64,000 nt of DNA from Thelonectria olida (GCA_020736575.1 JAGPYM010000002.1:1860001-1924000); one strand, 5' to 3'; counted from the first letter of the stretch, positions 1 to 11,569 are shown. The notes: generated from the letters alone by a model not told the origin. Translations and numbers: made by a program.

Positions 1-882
1 GACCTTGGTCCCATTGCCGTTGGTGTGGTCGGGAAGGCGGTACTTGTACGTGTCCATATCCAAAGGATCAGGTGTTTCAATCTCAGGTAGTAGGCTGGCA
101 ATGGGCGAGGTGTCGTCGGCTTTGATAGGTGGTATGTCTATGCCAAGCTCTGCGGCGGCCTCCTTGGAGGGAGGGTAGACGCCCTTCCACGGGCGACCGC
201 GCCGTGCGATGATTGACGTGATCGAACCTGCCTGGTGCTTTTCGTCTAACTGGCGGAGCTGGTCTTCGTCGAGACGACCGATGTGGTCGAACTGCGGTGT
301 GGTTGAAGCGGAGGTAGACTTGGAGGAGCCAAACCCGAGAGCTTTGAGGCGGGCAGCTAATCCAGGGGACGTCTTTCGAAGAGCTAGAGCAGGCAAAGGT
401 GAAGAGGGTTGGGAGGCGTCGGTGGTTGCAATCGTGTTGTTGGAAGAAATTGAAGCTGCCGAGTTGGCAGGGGTAGGTGTTGCAGTAGAGGCAGCGGAAG
501 GAGTAGTCGTTAAAAATGTCGTTGCAGTGGTGGTAGAGGATGAGTTGGGATTTGGTTCTGGGGCGCGGGTGGAGGAGTGATCAGTCGAGCCGGGGGTGAA
601 AGGCAGGTGAGATAGTTGGCTGGGAACGTCAGCGAATTTTAGAAGGCCGGCGGGCGCATCATAGTCCTGGTCGCGCTGGTGGAGGCCGTTGCTCAGGCCC
701 ACGCCCAAGTCTACAGCGGTTGTAGGGGCAGCGTCGATAGTACTGAATCTCTCAGCCGTATTGTCGATTGAGCAAGGAGTGTTTGGGATAGACGAATCCT
801 CCGAGTCGCTGTGCTGTGAGAGATCAAAAGCCGTGACAGGACCGACGGCATCAGTCGTCGAAATCGACAGCCTGGCACTCAT
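1..882 (-). CDS. N-terminal part of an unrecognised Ser/Thr-rich fungal protein (runs off left edge)
   Basis: An open frame of 294 codons runs from the ATG at 882 to base 1 without a stop, so the gene continues outside the window. The first ~175 residues are low-complexity and rich in Ser, Thr, Ala and Pro, which is typical of a disordered regulatory N-terminus. A more ordered stretch follows (about residues 205-255) with the segment LRQLDEKHQAGSI, then ARRGRPWKGVYPPS and ELGIDIPP. I do not recognise a family from this part. No intron is needed. The start is the first ATG of the frame, directly followed upstream by a stop-rich, pyrimidine-rich leader (on the minus strand) that includes a 16-base homopolymer. 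It is transcribed away from the gene at 5858, with a ~5 kb gene-free region between them, which hints at a regulated gene. Function unknown. Confidence 0.75.
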   Translation of the reverse strand, partial: MSARLSISTTDAVGPVTAFDLSQHSDSEDSSIPNTPCSIDNTAERFSTIDAAPTTAVDLGVGLSNGLHQRDQDYDAPAGLLKFADVPSQLSHLPFTPGSTDHSSTRAPEPNPNSSSTTTATTFLTTTPSAASTATPTPANSAASISSNNTIATTDASQPSSPLPALALRKTSPGLAARLKALGFGSSKSTSASTTPQFDHIGRLDEDQLRQLDEKHQAGSITSIIARRGRPWKGVYPPSKEAAAELGIDIPPIKADDTSPIASLLPEIETPDPLDMDTYKYRLPDHTNGNGTKV

Positions 883-3800
883 TTAATCGCTAGATGCAAC
901 CCCCCCTTGAAATCGAGGGAGGTAGCGCCAGTCCTGTTTTTTTTTTTTTTTTCCCTTGGATTTCAGCGTGGGAAATCAGTGAAAAAAAGCAGAAGTCCTA
1001 GGATGAGGACGAGGTAGAAAAAGAATGTTGAGGGCGCAGTTGTGAGCAAAAAGAGGGCTGGTTGCTGGGATTTGGTGTCGTGGGCGATCTGTTGTCTCGT
1101 CTCTTGTCTTGGTACTGTACGAATACCTCGCCTCGCAGAAAGATTGGCTGGTCGTCTGTCTCGGTGCCCGAATGGCCACAGTTGACTTGATCGGTTGCCA
1201 GAAAAGCCGAAAGCCAGGAAGCCAAGGTGACTGCTGAGAACAGGGCCGATGCCTGGGCCCCGAAAGTGCCGGGGCTGGATGGACGAGCAAGGGAGCGACT
1301 GGATGTGAGAAACAGGATGGGAGATGGGATGGATAGACGGGGGCGCGAATGGCCTGAGCAAAAGAGCTTCAGCCTGTCAACGGGGGAGGTGGGGATGGCC
1401 TGAGGACCACAGAGTTCGAAATGCAGCTTTGGTTGCAGCTGCGATTGGAGGCTGGAGGGTCCTTGGGTCCAGGTCCAAAACCCAGCAGGCACCTGCAGGA
1501 GGATCGGCTGCCAGATGATGTGCAATGATGCGCTGTCCCAGTGGCGGCGTCGGGTAGTCGCTGGGCTAAGGTAGGCTACCCGTCAGGGCCCGGATGGTGG
1601 ACAGCCAAAGTAAGGTGCCTTACCCAAGCGTCGTCCCGGTAAGTTAGTTGGGGAATGCAGACGGCTTCGCTAGTCGGACCGTACTATGTAAGGCTTCAGC
1701 CTGGGAGAGGGAAAGGGAAGAGGAGGTGGTGGCTTGGAGGATGGCAGTACGAAGCTTGGAGCTATAAAGAGACGATGCGAGGCGAGGCGAGATCCTGATG
1801 GTTCTGACTGGCGCGTCTCTGTCGGTCGGCAACTGGAGCTCTAACTGATGAATGCCGCGACGTCTCATGTGATGAGAATGGGGTGTGTGCTGCGTGTGCG
1901 ACGGTTGATGACTGATACGTACTGGCTGGTATGGCGGGGAAAAGAGAGGGGGTGTGCATGTGCAGTACGCGTCAAGCAAGCAAGAGGAAACAAGTCGGAA
2001 TGGAATAAATGGAAGCACCCGGCGCGTGAACGTGGTGGAACAGCGAAGATAGAAGGAGGGACACAGAAGAAAGGGCGAAGGAAAAAGATGAGATTGGAGA
2101 TGCAAGATTGATGATGGGAGGAAGAGTACCTTAGGGAGGGGAGAAAATTAAATGCACAGGGCAGAGGTTGATTGGTGAAGGCTGGCAGGTACCTCTGTGG
2201 TACTTGACGACGCAAGGGACCTCCAACCTGTAGCGGCTTATTCGCTATTATTGCCTGCCAACCTCTTTCCAGGTTGGAAGTGGACTCGTATATCTTTGGT
2301 TTGTGTCTTGATTTAATAATTATTGATTTATTTGCGTCTCGATTTCTTCTTCTTTTCTTTTTCTCTCCCTCGGTCTGTTCATAGCCCCGCATGAGGTGCG
2401 TCTGGGTGCTAAACAGCTTCTTGTGATCAGGTAGCCAAGGTGGGATGGGTTCCAACATCGAATGGAAGACCACATGTGAATGGGTAAGGTTGATACTTGG
2501 ATGAAACACGAAAGGACAGAGGGGCCTCTTTTTGCTAGGAATTCAAGACGGTGACTGCACTGCAATCTTCAATTGGACTAGCAGATGTCTAGTGAAGTAG
2601 AAGCGGAATCTAAATCCCAAGAAGCACAACAGGAAAAGAATTACATACGGCAACGTAACTCGCATGTCGTTCGTCTGGAAACCACATGGAAGCCGGACTT
2701 AACTACCTGGGTATGATCGGTACCAGGAACCTCCAAGTACAATACGAACAGAGTGGGATAATCAAAAGATGACAGGGTCACGAGCAGGAATAATTACAGC
2801 GTCTTATGCCGAACAAGAGAAACGAGGTGAGCAGAAATGGATCTCTTCTCTCATTTTTCGGATCGCTGGTCAGATTGGGAGACTGGGGATGGAAATATCG
2901 GTTTGCCTCGTTCCCTCAACCCTTGTCCGAATGGCGTTCAACCCCAGTCTGTCCGTCAGCCAAGACCAAGGCCAGCTTGAACGGCTGAACCTACATCAGC
3001 TATTGTCATCTGCCATTGCAACTAGCTTCATCTTTGTCTGGGCAACGACATCTGGATCGTCCTTGGGAGGCATCTACTACGCAGTAGACTATGTACTTCG
3101 TATCTCTCCTCCCATGTTGCCTCTCCTTGTGGCTCCAAGTTTTCCATTGTATACCTTGTTTCGCTCACGTCCCCGTCAAACACTTCCCTTCCAGACTCAT
3201 CGCGTCTCGGAGAAATAAATTCAAAAAAACGCCTAGCTAGCGACAAGTTGGAGCCCTCCCGGAAAACAAGCACACGGCCAAACGCGCATCACCAGGGAGC
3301 TTCCTGGCAAAGACTCGCAGCAGTCACAGGCGAAATGCAGACATGGAACGTCTTGGGCATGGGGGAAACGAGCTTCGAGAGATTGCGGCGGCCAGTATCC
3401 ACCCCGTACCCGTCCTGGAGTGCCGTCCGTCTCGTCCAATCAGGGAAGTCCCGGAAGACGACTCGAGGAGGGGCGTTGCATCGCCGTGGGTCAAGGTGAT
3501 TTCGAGAATCTTTTTCTTGCCGGGGGGAGGGTTGAGGGGGGGGGCCAGGGGTCATGGGTATGTGCCAGGGATAAGGTAAAGCTGCCTTCGAAGAAGAAAA
3601 AGAAAAGAGGTCGGTGGCCAGGGGGTCAGAGGGGCGGATGGAATTCGCATTTACCAATTCATCAAGGGTCCTGGCTCAACGGCGGGGGGGAGGTCGCCTT
3701 ACTCCCTTGATGAGTTCCCTCCCTGATCATGATGAGCTGTCCACCTGTGAAGCAAACTTGTCGACCAAGACTCAATTGATACGGATGGACAGCAGACATG

Positions 3801-5857
3801 GCGAGATAGGCATGCAACACAACCTGATGTTGAGCAGATAGGATGCGGGAGTCATGAGACGGGACAGAGTCTGCTCTATTTGCACGTGCATATTCAGCTC
3901 CCGTTTGCTCCCGGCAAACAGCGTGCTTTTGCAGAACATGTGCGCATCCAAAGGGCCTTGAAGTGAGGAAAAGGAAGCATCCAAGAGATTTGGTTGGCCA
4001 TGGCTTGCAAGCCACGTCAATATGCCAGCAGTATATGCATGCATCTCCTGCATCACGAAATGAAGCCCAAACCTGCGTGGCTGGGGGAACACATGAAGGT
4101 ACCTGCAAAGTACAGCATGTTGAGGATGCACGTAGGGAGTATTTTCTGCATCATGTATCCGTGGTCTTATAACCAACCACTCGGCAGCGCCAACCTTGCT
4201 GGCACGGTGATATATGCGATCGATGTTATCGTTGCCACGAGGAATAAGAATGCCACTATAGCTTCACGGACGGCTCGCTGGGCTGAAGCTCCCGCTTCAC
4301 CACGTGCACTCTATTTGGGGCATCGTGTGTCAATCAGCACATGTTGGCTTTTCGCCAGCCTCCTTTGCCTCCTGAAGAATTGGTAATTAGGTTGCAAAGA
4401 AAAGTCCCTGACACGAGCATGGAGTATTAGGAAACATGCCGAGCTTAGAACACCAGGGCTTGGCCATCCAGCCAACTACAGCGGAGAAAGGAAGCTGACG
4501 AGACGCATATAAGATTTCATGATGACGATGATGGGGTGGACGAAGTTGAAACGCCTAGCACGGACAATGCCGACGGAGAGCGGAGCAAGGGCGGACGTGG
4601 TGAGGGAATAGACACATGTAGGGTAAGAAGAAGGTTTGATCATGAGTCTTGTCTATGCACGAATTGGATGGAAGCCATTGGCAGCAACCGTGGGCTTTCC
4701 GTGGCCGCATCAAGCGTGGCCTATGAACCGCGTTCATGGCCAATGTGAATGTACATAGGTAGTAAATGGCATGAAGAGAGAGAAACAAACCGGAACGGAC
4801 AAACACCAGCGGAAGGGGCCAATTCCAACCCAACCCAATCCCATCATTAATGCAATCAATCCGGAGGAAATTAGGAGATCAACCCACTCGTCTGGATCGC
4901 GGGCGGCGTAGTGTTGCCTGGGGATATGACACCTGGAACGACGCCAAATTGAATAGGTACCCGTACTTCCGGGAGTGGCCATCCATTGATTGTGAATCCT
5001 ACTGCTACGAATGCGTGCGAAGTACGAACACGGGCATTGATTGGGAATGAGACAGCTGGCAAGGGGTTGTCTCTTTTGACCTTTATTATTTTCCTTTTTA
5101 TTTGTTTGTTTATGTATTCATCGTCAAGTGGACATATGATGCATGTCCCAAACAAATGAACACCCAACTAGACGATTGGTAAGTCAACACCACCCAGTGA
5201 ACAAGTGAACACCATCACCACCTTCCTCATCACCATCCATCGACTCCTTTTTGAACACGTCCCTCTTTAGGCAACTCACGCGTCACTGTTCATCCCACCC
5301 CGCCAGGAGAATGACACCTTATTAAATAAGGCCCTCCCCTCCAATCCATTAAAGGGTAAAACAGAAGGAAAAAAAAAACGCCGACGCAATTTCTCTCCCA
5401 ACTGGGCCCCCGGTCTCTCCTGTCCCGCCAACCAGCCTAAAACCAAACTTGTCGCCCGTCGCCTGTCGCCCCATCGCCAAATAAACCCCTGGAATCTAAT
5501 TCCAACTAAACTGAGCCTTTGCCCCTTCGATCGCCCAGTCCGTCTTTCCTCCCACCGTTTGTTTCCCCTCCAAAGTAACTGCCAGAACTTCCACTTCTTC
5601 GTTCCTTGCTTCCATTACCCGCTCGCAATTTCACTGTTGCGCAGCAGGGCCGTTCTTTGCTGCGTTGCTTCTCTTGTTCCATCTCTTAGTTCCTCGTGTA
5701 AGTGCTTGCTTGCTATCGCCTCGTTGATTGCTGCTGCACGCCGCCTACCACGACCGAAAACGAAAAGCCCCGTCTTGCACTACACACCGCCAAGGGGAGA
5801 ACCCCCCGAAGACCAGCAGTCATCCGCTGCAGAAGCGAGGGCACGACCAATTCAATC
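883..5857. other. Gene-free divergent intergenic region, ~5 kb
   Basis: No open frame here has coding character. The short frames on both strands change composition abruptly and have no recognisable domain. On the minus strand 883-2550 is pyrimidine-rich, as expected for a promoter and long leader of the left-edge gene. On the plus strand 5200-5857 is C/T-rich and carries the leader of the gene at 5858. The middle (2550-5100) shows nothing I can name. Unannotated non-coding transcripts or leader introns cannot be excluded. Confidence 0.6.
937..952. repeat. T16 homopolymer (A16 on the minus strand)
   Basis: Sixteen consecutive T residues lie 55 bases upstream of the start of the minus-strand gene, so its leader or core promoter carries an A16 run. 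Such runs are common in fungal promoters and are prone to length change. Confidence 0.9.
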
Positions 5858-7456
5858 ATGGCTACCGCAGATGGACCGCCTTCTTTTCGATGCGACTCGC
5901 CTCCGCCAGACGCGTTGCCCACTCCCGCCATCGGCGCGTGTCCGGAGCTCTCTCGCTGCCTCTCAACCACTTCATCATGGTCTCACGGATCCGGATCAGA
6001 TGCCACCTCCCGAGACTCCTTGAGCAGCATCGCTCTGTCTCGCCAGTCCTCGGCTAGCTTTGTGTCGCGCCGTTCCGACATCTCCGGCACCTCGAGGCAC
6101 TCCAGCTACACATTCGATGGCAAGCATCGCCGCCGCGGCTACATGCGGCCCCAGGGCACCGACTTCGCAGCCAGTGCTCGATCGCGCGAGAGTGTCATGA
6201 GTCTCGGAAGCATTGCCCACCTGCAGTATTACTTTGCTAGGACGGGTCTGCTTGACGGCAAGGGCGGACAACTGGCCCGCAAGAAGCAGGGCCAGCGCGC
6301 TACTCTGGATCTCTCTGCACTCGACACCAGTGGGTTGACTTTGTCTCCGAAGATTCTTGGCTCCGATCATGACTCTACCTACGCCTCCATGGGCAGCAGC
6401 CCTGACTTCGGTGCCCAAGGCTTCGGCGTTGGCAGCATGGTTGAGTCCCCGGTAGAAGAAATTGGCGACTACTATGACGAGAGCTTCGACGATTCCGACC
6501 CGGGAATGCTCCCTCCCACAGTCAGCACATATCACCACCGCGAAAAGGTTGTTCCCAAGCCACCATCCATCTTGGAGCTCAAGGCAGAGCTCGAGCAGTC
6601 TCTCCGCGATGCCGCCAAGGCGTTGAGTGAAGTAAAACAACGAAAGGCGGGCACCTACCAAGAGCCATCTAATGCGCCTCATTTCCCTAACATGCCTCAG
6701 GAGAACACTCAGGGGTGGTTCGAACTCCAGGGTATGAACATGCTCGACGTCGTCACGCTGGCTATCCGAGCCGCTAAGATCTACTATACCGCCCACGAGC
6801 TGCCTGACCGACTAGACGCCATCAAGCCCGAAAAGCAGATTCGAGCAGACCTTCTAGCCGTCATGGAAGTGCTGAAGCAGATGGCGACGAGGAATTTCAA
6901 GGACGGTATGAAAGAGGAGGAGGTCAAGGTTATGGAGACGTGGGTTGAGAGCGTGTTCGGTATCCTAAAGCGAGAACAGGAAATCGACGACGCCGAGAGA
7001 GAAGAGAGAGACGGCTGGAAGTGGCTCAGCGGCGATTGGACCGGTCGAGAGCTTGAGCGTGAGCGACAATTTCTCATGTCCATGGACCCCGAGGCTGAGC
7101 CGCTTCCCGAATGGACTCGTGCCCACGAAGGCGCTGCGATGCCGACACCGTTTCTCCAAGCCTTCCAGAACGGCCTGCGCCTAGTGAAGCTTCACAATTC
7201 GACCGTCAAGAAGTCAAGGCGACGTTTTGGCTCAATTGGAACCTTCCACACGGATACGCAGAAACCGTACCGGTGTGCAGACAACTTGCGATACTGGGCC
7301 AAGGCTGCTGAGCTACGTTTCGAGGTCATGCTCTCCATTGACGCCATCGGCATCGTATACAACAGCAACCCGCAGGTTTGGATTGACTTCGAGGCAGCCA
7401 TCCTCAAGTGGTGCCGCCATGTGCGCGAGGAGATTACCAAGGAGCTGGCCAAGTGA
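5858..7456 (+). CDS. Conserved fungal protein of unknown function, 532 aa
   Basis: The start chosen is the ATG at 5858 (A at -3, G at +4). The frame is open 52 codons further upstream but without an ATG in good context and with leader-like composition. The N-terminus (~1-110) is Ser-rich with Arg-Ser stretches that look phosphorylatable. An ordered core begins near residue 120 at AHLQYYFARTGLLDGKGG, a phrase I associate with an uncharacterised Pezizomycotina family. A helical C-terminal half follows with MLDVVTLAIRAAKIYYTAHELP, a Glu/Lys-rich segment and a Trp-rich stretch (WKWLSGDW). No signal peptide, membrane span or catalytic motif is evident. It is a single exon. Function is unknown; a cytosolic regulatory or scaffold role would be only a guess. 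Confidence 0.85.
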   Translation: MATADGPPSFRCDSPPPDALPTPAIGACPELSRCLSTTSSWSHGSGSDATSRDSLSSIALSRQSSASFVSRRSDISGTSRHSSYTFDGKHRRRGYMRPQGTDFAASARSRESVMSLGSIAHLQYYFARTGLLDGKGGQLARKKQGQRATLDLSALDTSGLTLSPKILGSDHDSTYASMGSSPDFGAQGFGVGSMVESPVEEIGDYYDESFDDSDPGMLPPTVSTYHHREKVVPKPPSILELKAELEQSLRDAAKALSEVKQRKAGTYQEPSNAPHFPNMPQENTQGWFELQGMNMLDVVTLAIRAAKIYYTAHELPDRLDAIKPEKQIRADLLAVMEVLKQMATRNFKDGMKEEEVKVMETWVESVFGILKREQEIDDAEREERDGWKWLSGDWTGRELERERQFLMSMDPEAEPLPEWTRAHEGAAMPTPFLQAFQNGLRLVKLHNSTVKKSRRRFGSIGTFHTDTQKPYRCADNLRYWAKAAELRFEVMLSIDAIGIVYNSNPQVWIDFEAAILKWCRHVREEITKELAK

Positions 7457-8103
7457 GCCCTCCCCCGTCGTGAAGAGGACGAGCTGCTTCTCTCGTCTTC
7501 ACACGCCTTGATGATTGACGTTCGGATGCCCGGAGTTTTCTGGTTCCTTTTTTGTGTTTTTGGAGGAAATGAATTGGCTTATTACAAATTGAACGAAGAA
7601 ATGCACGGCACTCCCCTTATAAAAAGAAGCTCTTATGGAATTTTTTTTTGTTATTCACCAACCTTTACTTATTAGATGGGGACCACGAACGAAGATATGT
7701 GGCCTCGAGCCTTGGATTCTACCTACGTTCTAACCCAGCATATACCCATAGCATAGGCATAGCAGAGGCCTAGGCGCAGACGTTTTGACTTGACTAATGC
7801 AGTTGAATACATATTACCACACTAATTTTGACAACCGAGATGTCGACAAAGGACTATGCTGTTCACCAGTGTAGTGTGATGTGAGACTGAACACATTGTG
7901 TGAAGTACGAAGTAAGGTTATACCTTGTCTCATGCTAAAAAGTGGCCTTCGTAGATAGATGTCGTTTGACATTGAGAGTCACCAACCAAGACGGGTTCAA
8001 TGTGCGCAGGAACTCTAAAAAAGAAACGTCGTGAGCAATGAATATTGAATCCCAATATTTCGATTGAGATCAACAATTGTTAGGAAATGCAAAAAAAAGA
8101 AAG
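7457..8103. other. 3' flank of the 532-aa gene and spacer before tRNA-Tyr
   Basis: AT-richer non-coding sequence that includes a T run near 7642. It presumably holds the 3' UTR of the upstream gene and the termination region of the minus-strand tRNA, which lies at the right end of the spacer. No gene seen. Confidence 0.6.
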
Positions 8104-8191
8104 TCCCCAAAACCTGGCTCGAACAGGTGACCTTTCGGTAAACGATAGGGGCAGTTACAGCCGAACGCTCTTCCAGCTGAGCTATTTGGGG
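8104..8191 (-). tRNA. tRNA-Tyr (anticodon GUA) with a 15-nt intron
   Basis: The minus strand folds into a complete cloverleaf. The acceptor stem pairs CCCCAAA with TTTGGGG, followed by discriminator A. The D stem pairs GCTC with GAGC. The anticodon stem pairs TTCGG with CCGAA. The T arm is ACCTG-TTCGAGC-CAGGT. The anticodon GTA lies at plus positions 8156-8158. A 15-base insertion (8140-8154) sits one base 3' of the anticodon, the canonical position, and eukaryotic nuclear tRNA-Tyr genes characteristically carry an intron. Mature length is 73 nt before CCA addition. CCA is not encoded, as expected for a nuclear gene. Confidence 0.96.
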
Positions 8192-8831
8192 CTCATTTGA
8201 TGGAAATTAAGGTCGCTGATTGTCATCATATTCCCTAAACGATAACCAGCGACTTAGAATAGGCATAATGACTTGACGATTTCGCTCCAGAAAGAGGCAA
8301 TGTATCGGTACAGTTCATCCTGCTATTCCTGCTATTCCGTATTTCAACGTAGCAAGATTTAGCTGTATACTGTCGAGTTTGCATGGCCCAACGATCGACA
8401 TATGTTGAGACGGGAACAGCGAGACCAACGCGGAATCACGACAGGACTTTCATTATCGACAGATAGCACCTCTTTGACGATTGATTCAGATACACTCCTC
8501 CGGAACTAATTATTCCCGCCATTAAAATTGTACGTTGAGTTTTGCGAGGATCATAGACTAGAATATTATTTCATAATTCACATTTCACGGACAAGAGTAC
8601 AGGCGAGTCCACCACAAATTCATGTATTATTAAAACTATGTATGCTCAAAGATTTGTTTTTCTTAGATTGTTTTTTGTTTTGACCTTTTTTTCTCTTTAT
8701 TTTACCTCCCTTTTTTGTTTTGTTTGGTTTTTGCTCTTAGCAAATTTGACGACGAAAATTCATGCACGTTTCAATTACCCTACCGTGTATAGAGAGGTAA
8801 CAGAAAGGGGCTCAGATCCGGAGGTGGGCAT
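8192..8831. other. Spacer between tRNA-Tyr and the sHSP gene
   Basis: Upstream flank of the minus-strand tRNA and 3' flank of the minus-strand small heat-shock gene. It is AT-rich and T-rich towards 8640-8740. No gene seen. Confidence 0.6.
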
Positions 8832-10028
8832 TTACTCGATATCGACCTTGTGAATCTCGGTCCACTCCTTCTCGACTTTGGGCACAGTGATGACGAGAAT
8901 ACCGTCTTCCATCTTGGCAGAGATGCCAGAGGCGTCGACCTCGTCAGGTCGCTCGGAACCCTCGGGAGGGAGAGTCACGTTGCGCTCGAACATACCCACC
9001 TTCCTTTCGCCTGAGGCAAGAGTGTTGAGGAACTCCTCATCGCCAGGGCGGTGAACCACGCCGGCAATGTTGAGAATATTCCGGTCGGCATCCCAGTTCA
9101 CGCCAATGTCCTCCTTCTTGGCTCCAGGGAGGGAGACGTGAAGGATGTATGCCTTCTCGGTATCGAAGATGTCAACGGGGGGAGCGAAGGAGTCGTCATC
9201 ATTGTTTCCAGCGCCGTAGGCGTCCTGGAAGCGCTGGGCATGGTCGCGAATGTTACGCATGAGAGGGTGGTTGCCCCAGCCGCGCATGAGGCCGCCGAAG
9301 TCGAAGGGGAAGCCGGGGTAGGGGGGAGGACCATGGTGATGATCACGGGGAGAACCTGGAAACTCATCAGGGCCGCGGTGAGGACCGTGGTGACCTCCGC
9401 CAAAGAAGCCACCCCGGCCTCCGCGTCCGCCGCATCCTCCGCGACCACCACGGCTGCCCCAATGGCCGCCCCAGGGGCCGCCTCGACGGCCACGACCGCC
9501 GCGACCGCCGCGGCCACCTCGGCATCCGAAGCGTCGGTGAGGAGGAGCATCTTCGTCTTCAGGGGCAACTTCTTCGGGATCGGGGGCATCGCCATCAGCG
9601 GGCACGGTAGCGGGAGAGTCGCGCTTCTCCATGTCGACGTCACGGTCGACGTCGTCGGCTGAGATCCAGTCATCTTCACCACTAGGCTCACCTTCGTTCA
9701 TGGCGCCTCGATGACGACGGCCGTGATGACGGTGTCTGCGATCAGAGTGGTCCCAGGGACCACTCATTCCACCGTGGAACCAGGGGCCATATTCGAAACC
9801 TTGACCGTAGGGAGGAGGAGGAGGATGGGCTCCAGCAGGTCCTGGAGGAGGAGGATGGGGGCCGTGTTGGCCAGGCCCGCCGAAGGGGAAGCCAGCGCCA
9901 AAGAGGTTGAAGGGGGGTTGAGGAGGGGGAGCAGTATGATCAACTCCGCGACCAGCGCCATGGTTGGGATCCAGAGACTGGATAAAGTCCCAGAAGGGCA
10001 TGGAATAATGCTGCTGTTGCGGACTCAT
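8832..10028 (-). CDS. Small heat-shock protein (Hsp20/alpha-crystallin) with long Gly/Pro/RGG-rich N-terminus
   Basis: 398 residues in one exon. The C-terminal ~110 residues (about 283-398) form an alpha-crystallin domain: VDIFDTEKAYILHVSLPGAK, MFERNVTLPPEG, and the typical end strand AKMEDGILVITVPK. The N-terminal 280 residues are unusual. They contain an aromatic start (MPFWDFIQSLDP), a Gly/Pro-rich zone, a His/Arg cluster near 97-107, an acidic stretch at 110-162, and an RGG/GGRGG tract at 167-212. Small HSPs are ATP-independent holdases that trap unfolding proteins. Long disordered N-termini occur in Hsp42-like fungal members that sort aggregates. RGG tracts often bind RNA or promote condensation, so granule association is plausible but inferred. 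A TATA box lies about 160 bases upstream of the start. I saw no perfect heat-shock element. Confidence 0.9.
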   Translation of the reverse strand: MSPQQQHYSMPFWDFIQSLDPNHGAGRGVDHTAPPPQPPFNLFGAGFPFGGPGQHGPHPPPPGPAGAHPPPPPYGQGFEYGPWFHGGMSGPWDHSDRRHRHHGRRHRGAMNEGEPSGEDDWISADDVDRDVDMEKRDSPATVPADGDAPDPEEVAPEDEDAPPHRRFGCRGGRGGRGGRGRRGGPWGGHWGSRGGRGGCGGRGGRGGFFGGGHHGPHRGPDEFPGSPRDHHHGPPPYPGFPFDFGGLMRGWGNHPLMRNIRDHAQRFQDAYGAGNNDDDSFAPPVDIFDTEKAYILHVSLPGAKKEDIGVNWDADRNILNIAGVVHRPGDEEFLNTLASGERKVGMFERNVTLPPEGSERPDEVDASGISAKMEDGILVITVPKVEKEWTEIHKVDIE

Positions 10029-10185
10029 GGTGAAGCACTTGCTCGTGTGTGAATGGTTCGTGTAGGTGGGTAGGTGATGTTGATTGTAGAAAGTAGAAGG
10101 GGGAGTGAAGCTCGGAAAGCTCTTGATCTGTGATCTGTGAGTGATGAAGGAGACGAGGAGAGAAGAGCAGGCATGTCATCGACTC

Positions 10186-10193
10186 TTTATATA
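10186..10193 (-). promoter_or_regulatory. TATA box of the sHSP gene
   Basis: On the minus strand the sequence reads TATATAAA, 158-165 bases upstream of the ATG at 10028. A strong TATA box is usual for stress-induced fungal genes. Confidence 0.6.
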
Positions 10194-10355
10194 GTATTCA
10201 TAGCTGTGAGACTTATACGGCGAATACGTCTGCAACAGGGAGGCAAACAAACACACGCGTCACCAAATTCAGGCAGTAGGGCTGAACGTCTTCGACATGT
10301 TGATCAGTCGAACCATTCAGAGCATCGGGGAAGCCACTCGGACACCGACTTTCAC

Positions 10356-10423
10356 AGGGGCCGGTTACCAAGAACAGGCCAGTAGCCGCGTCGGGCCTGG
10401 AAAGTTGCCGCGCGTCCACCCCT
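10356..10423 (-). promoter_or_regulatory. Two STRE-like sites upstream of the sHSP gene
   Basis: An AGGGG at 10356-10360 (plus strand) and an AGGGG on the minus strand at 10419-10423 lie about 330-395 bases upstream of the sHSP start. AGGGG/CCCCT is the core stress-response element bound by Msn2/4-type C2H2 factors. Five-base motifs occur often by chance, so this is only suggestive. Confidence 0.3.
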
Positions 10424-11569
10424 CTCAGAATATCGCGGAGCGTGGTGGTGTTGAGTCGTGGTTCATCGGTCCCGACGGTGCCGACATCAGCCAATGAGCC
10501 GACAGCTCGGGGGCAAGATGGTGTACGACTGGGACAGTCGCCACGTCGGGGCTCGGGGATATCGATTGACCGGAGGCGAAAAAGCAGCGAGAACACATTT
10601 TCGTGTATTCATGTTGCCTTGGTTTGATGGTTCGTTCGCCTTGTTGTGACAGTTCTTGAGTTCCAAGGCCCCCGCAATCTGGCGCGGCCTCCAGCATTGC
10701 GTTTGGGTGCTGAGTCACACTTGCCACCATCTCTCCCCAAACGTCCAGATATCCACGTCGCTACTTTTCCCATCTCTCGGAGCTCCTCGTACTTCCGTAG
10801 AGCAATCTAGATTCATCTCCTCGTGTGTGCTAAGGAGCCTCATACCTTTTTTGATAAATCAATCTACCTACTTCAAACCAGTTGTTAGTGACCTCGGTCA
10901 AGCAGACCCTATCGAAATCGACTTGGTATTATCGCTTGACATGATCGAGTCCTCTCGATGCCTTTAATCTTATACCTAGGTAGAGTTCTTTTTTTTTCTT
11001 TTTAGTAAATACTAGTAGTATTTCTTTTTATTTATTTAATAGCAGCCATCTCTCGACGGTGTCACAGTCATCTTGCATGACAGTCTGCGTATGTACCTAA
11101 GATGGTTTGATCGTCAAAACTGAGCTTCATGCCTGATCTTCGAAAGTCCCAGGCTCTTGTCGTATTTGCTCATGTTCCAGATGAGATCTGTGGCGTATCT
11201 TTCGAGGGGGAAAGAACTCTGCCATTGAGTACTGGGTTCACGACATTGAGCATAAGGTAAGAAATTCCCACGTTCAACAAATAGTCCTTAGGTTTTGTCG
11301 TAACCAGGGTGCTTCGGGGATTTTAAGTAATCCGATGGCCCACGACCATCGCTATCCAACCCGAGGGAGTCTGGTGGTAATGTTCAGAAGACCTTAGGTA
11401 ATAAGTTTTCTATAGAAGATATGCACTGGGCAACCCTGCTCACCAAATACTTTTCTCTGCAGCGACAGAAGCCCAGAGCCAACTGGTTGCACCTGACAGT
11501 GCCTCCCCATGACGACCAGCCTCGGACTGGTTATGCCGACCCGAACTTCAAACCCAATGCTGCTGATGA

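Noticed and set aside
2769..4386. Frames of 130-149 codons between the left-edge gene and the 532-aa gene
   Set aside because: No domain, no consistent codon use and no splice-compatible partners; treated as non-coding.
5996..6796. 266-codon minus-strand frame opposite the 532-aa gene
   Set aside because: It mirrors the well-supported plus-strand coding region and has no domain; it is a shadow of the codon bias of the real gene.
9051..9691. Ala/Thr/Val-rich frames on both strands (about 200 codons) within the sHSP gene
   Set aside because: They arise from the GC-rich Gly/RGG repeats of the real gene read in other frames.
10029..10500. Heat-shock elements (nGAAnnTTCn) upstream of the sHSP
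   Set aside because: Several GAA/TTC pairs are present but with three- or four-base spacing rather than two; no perfect element was found.
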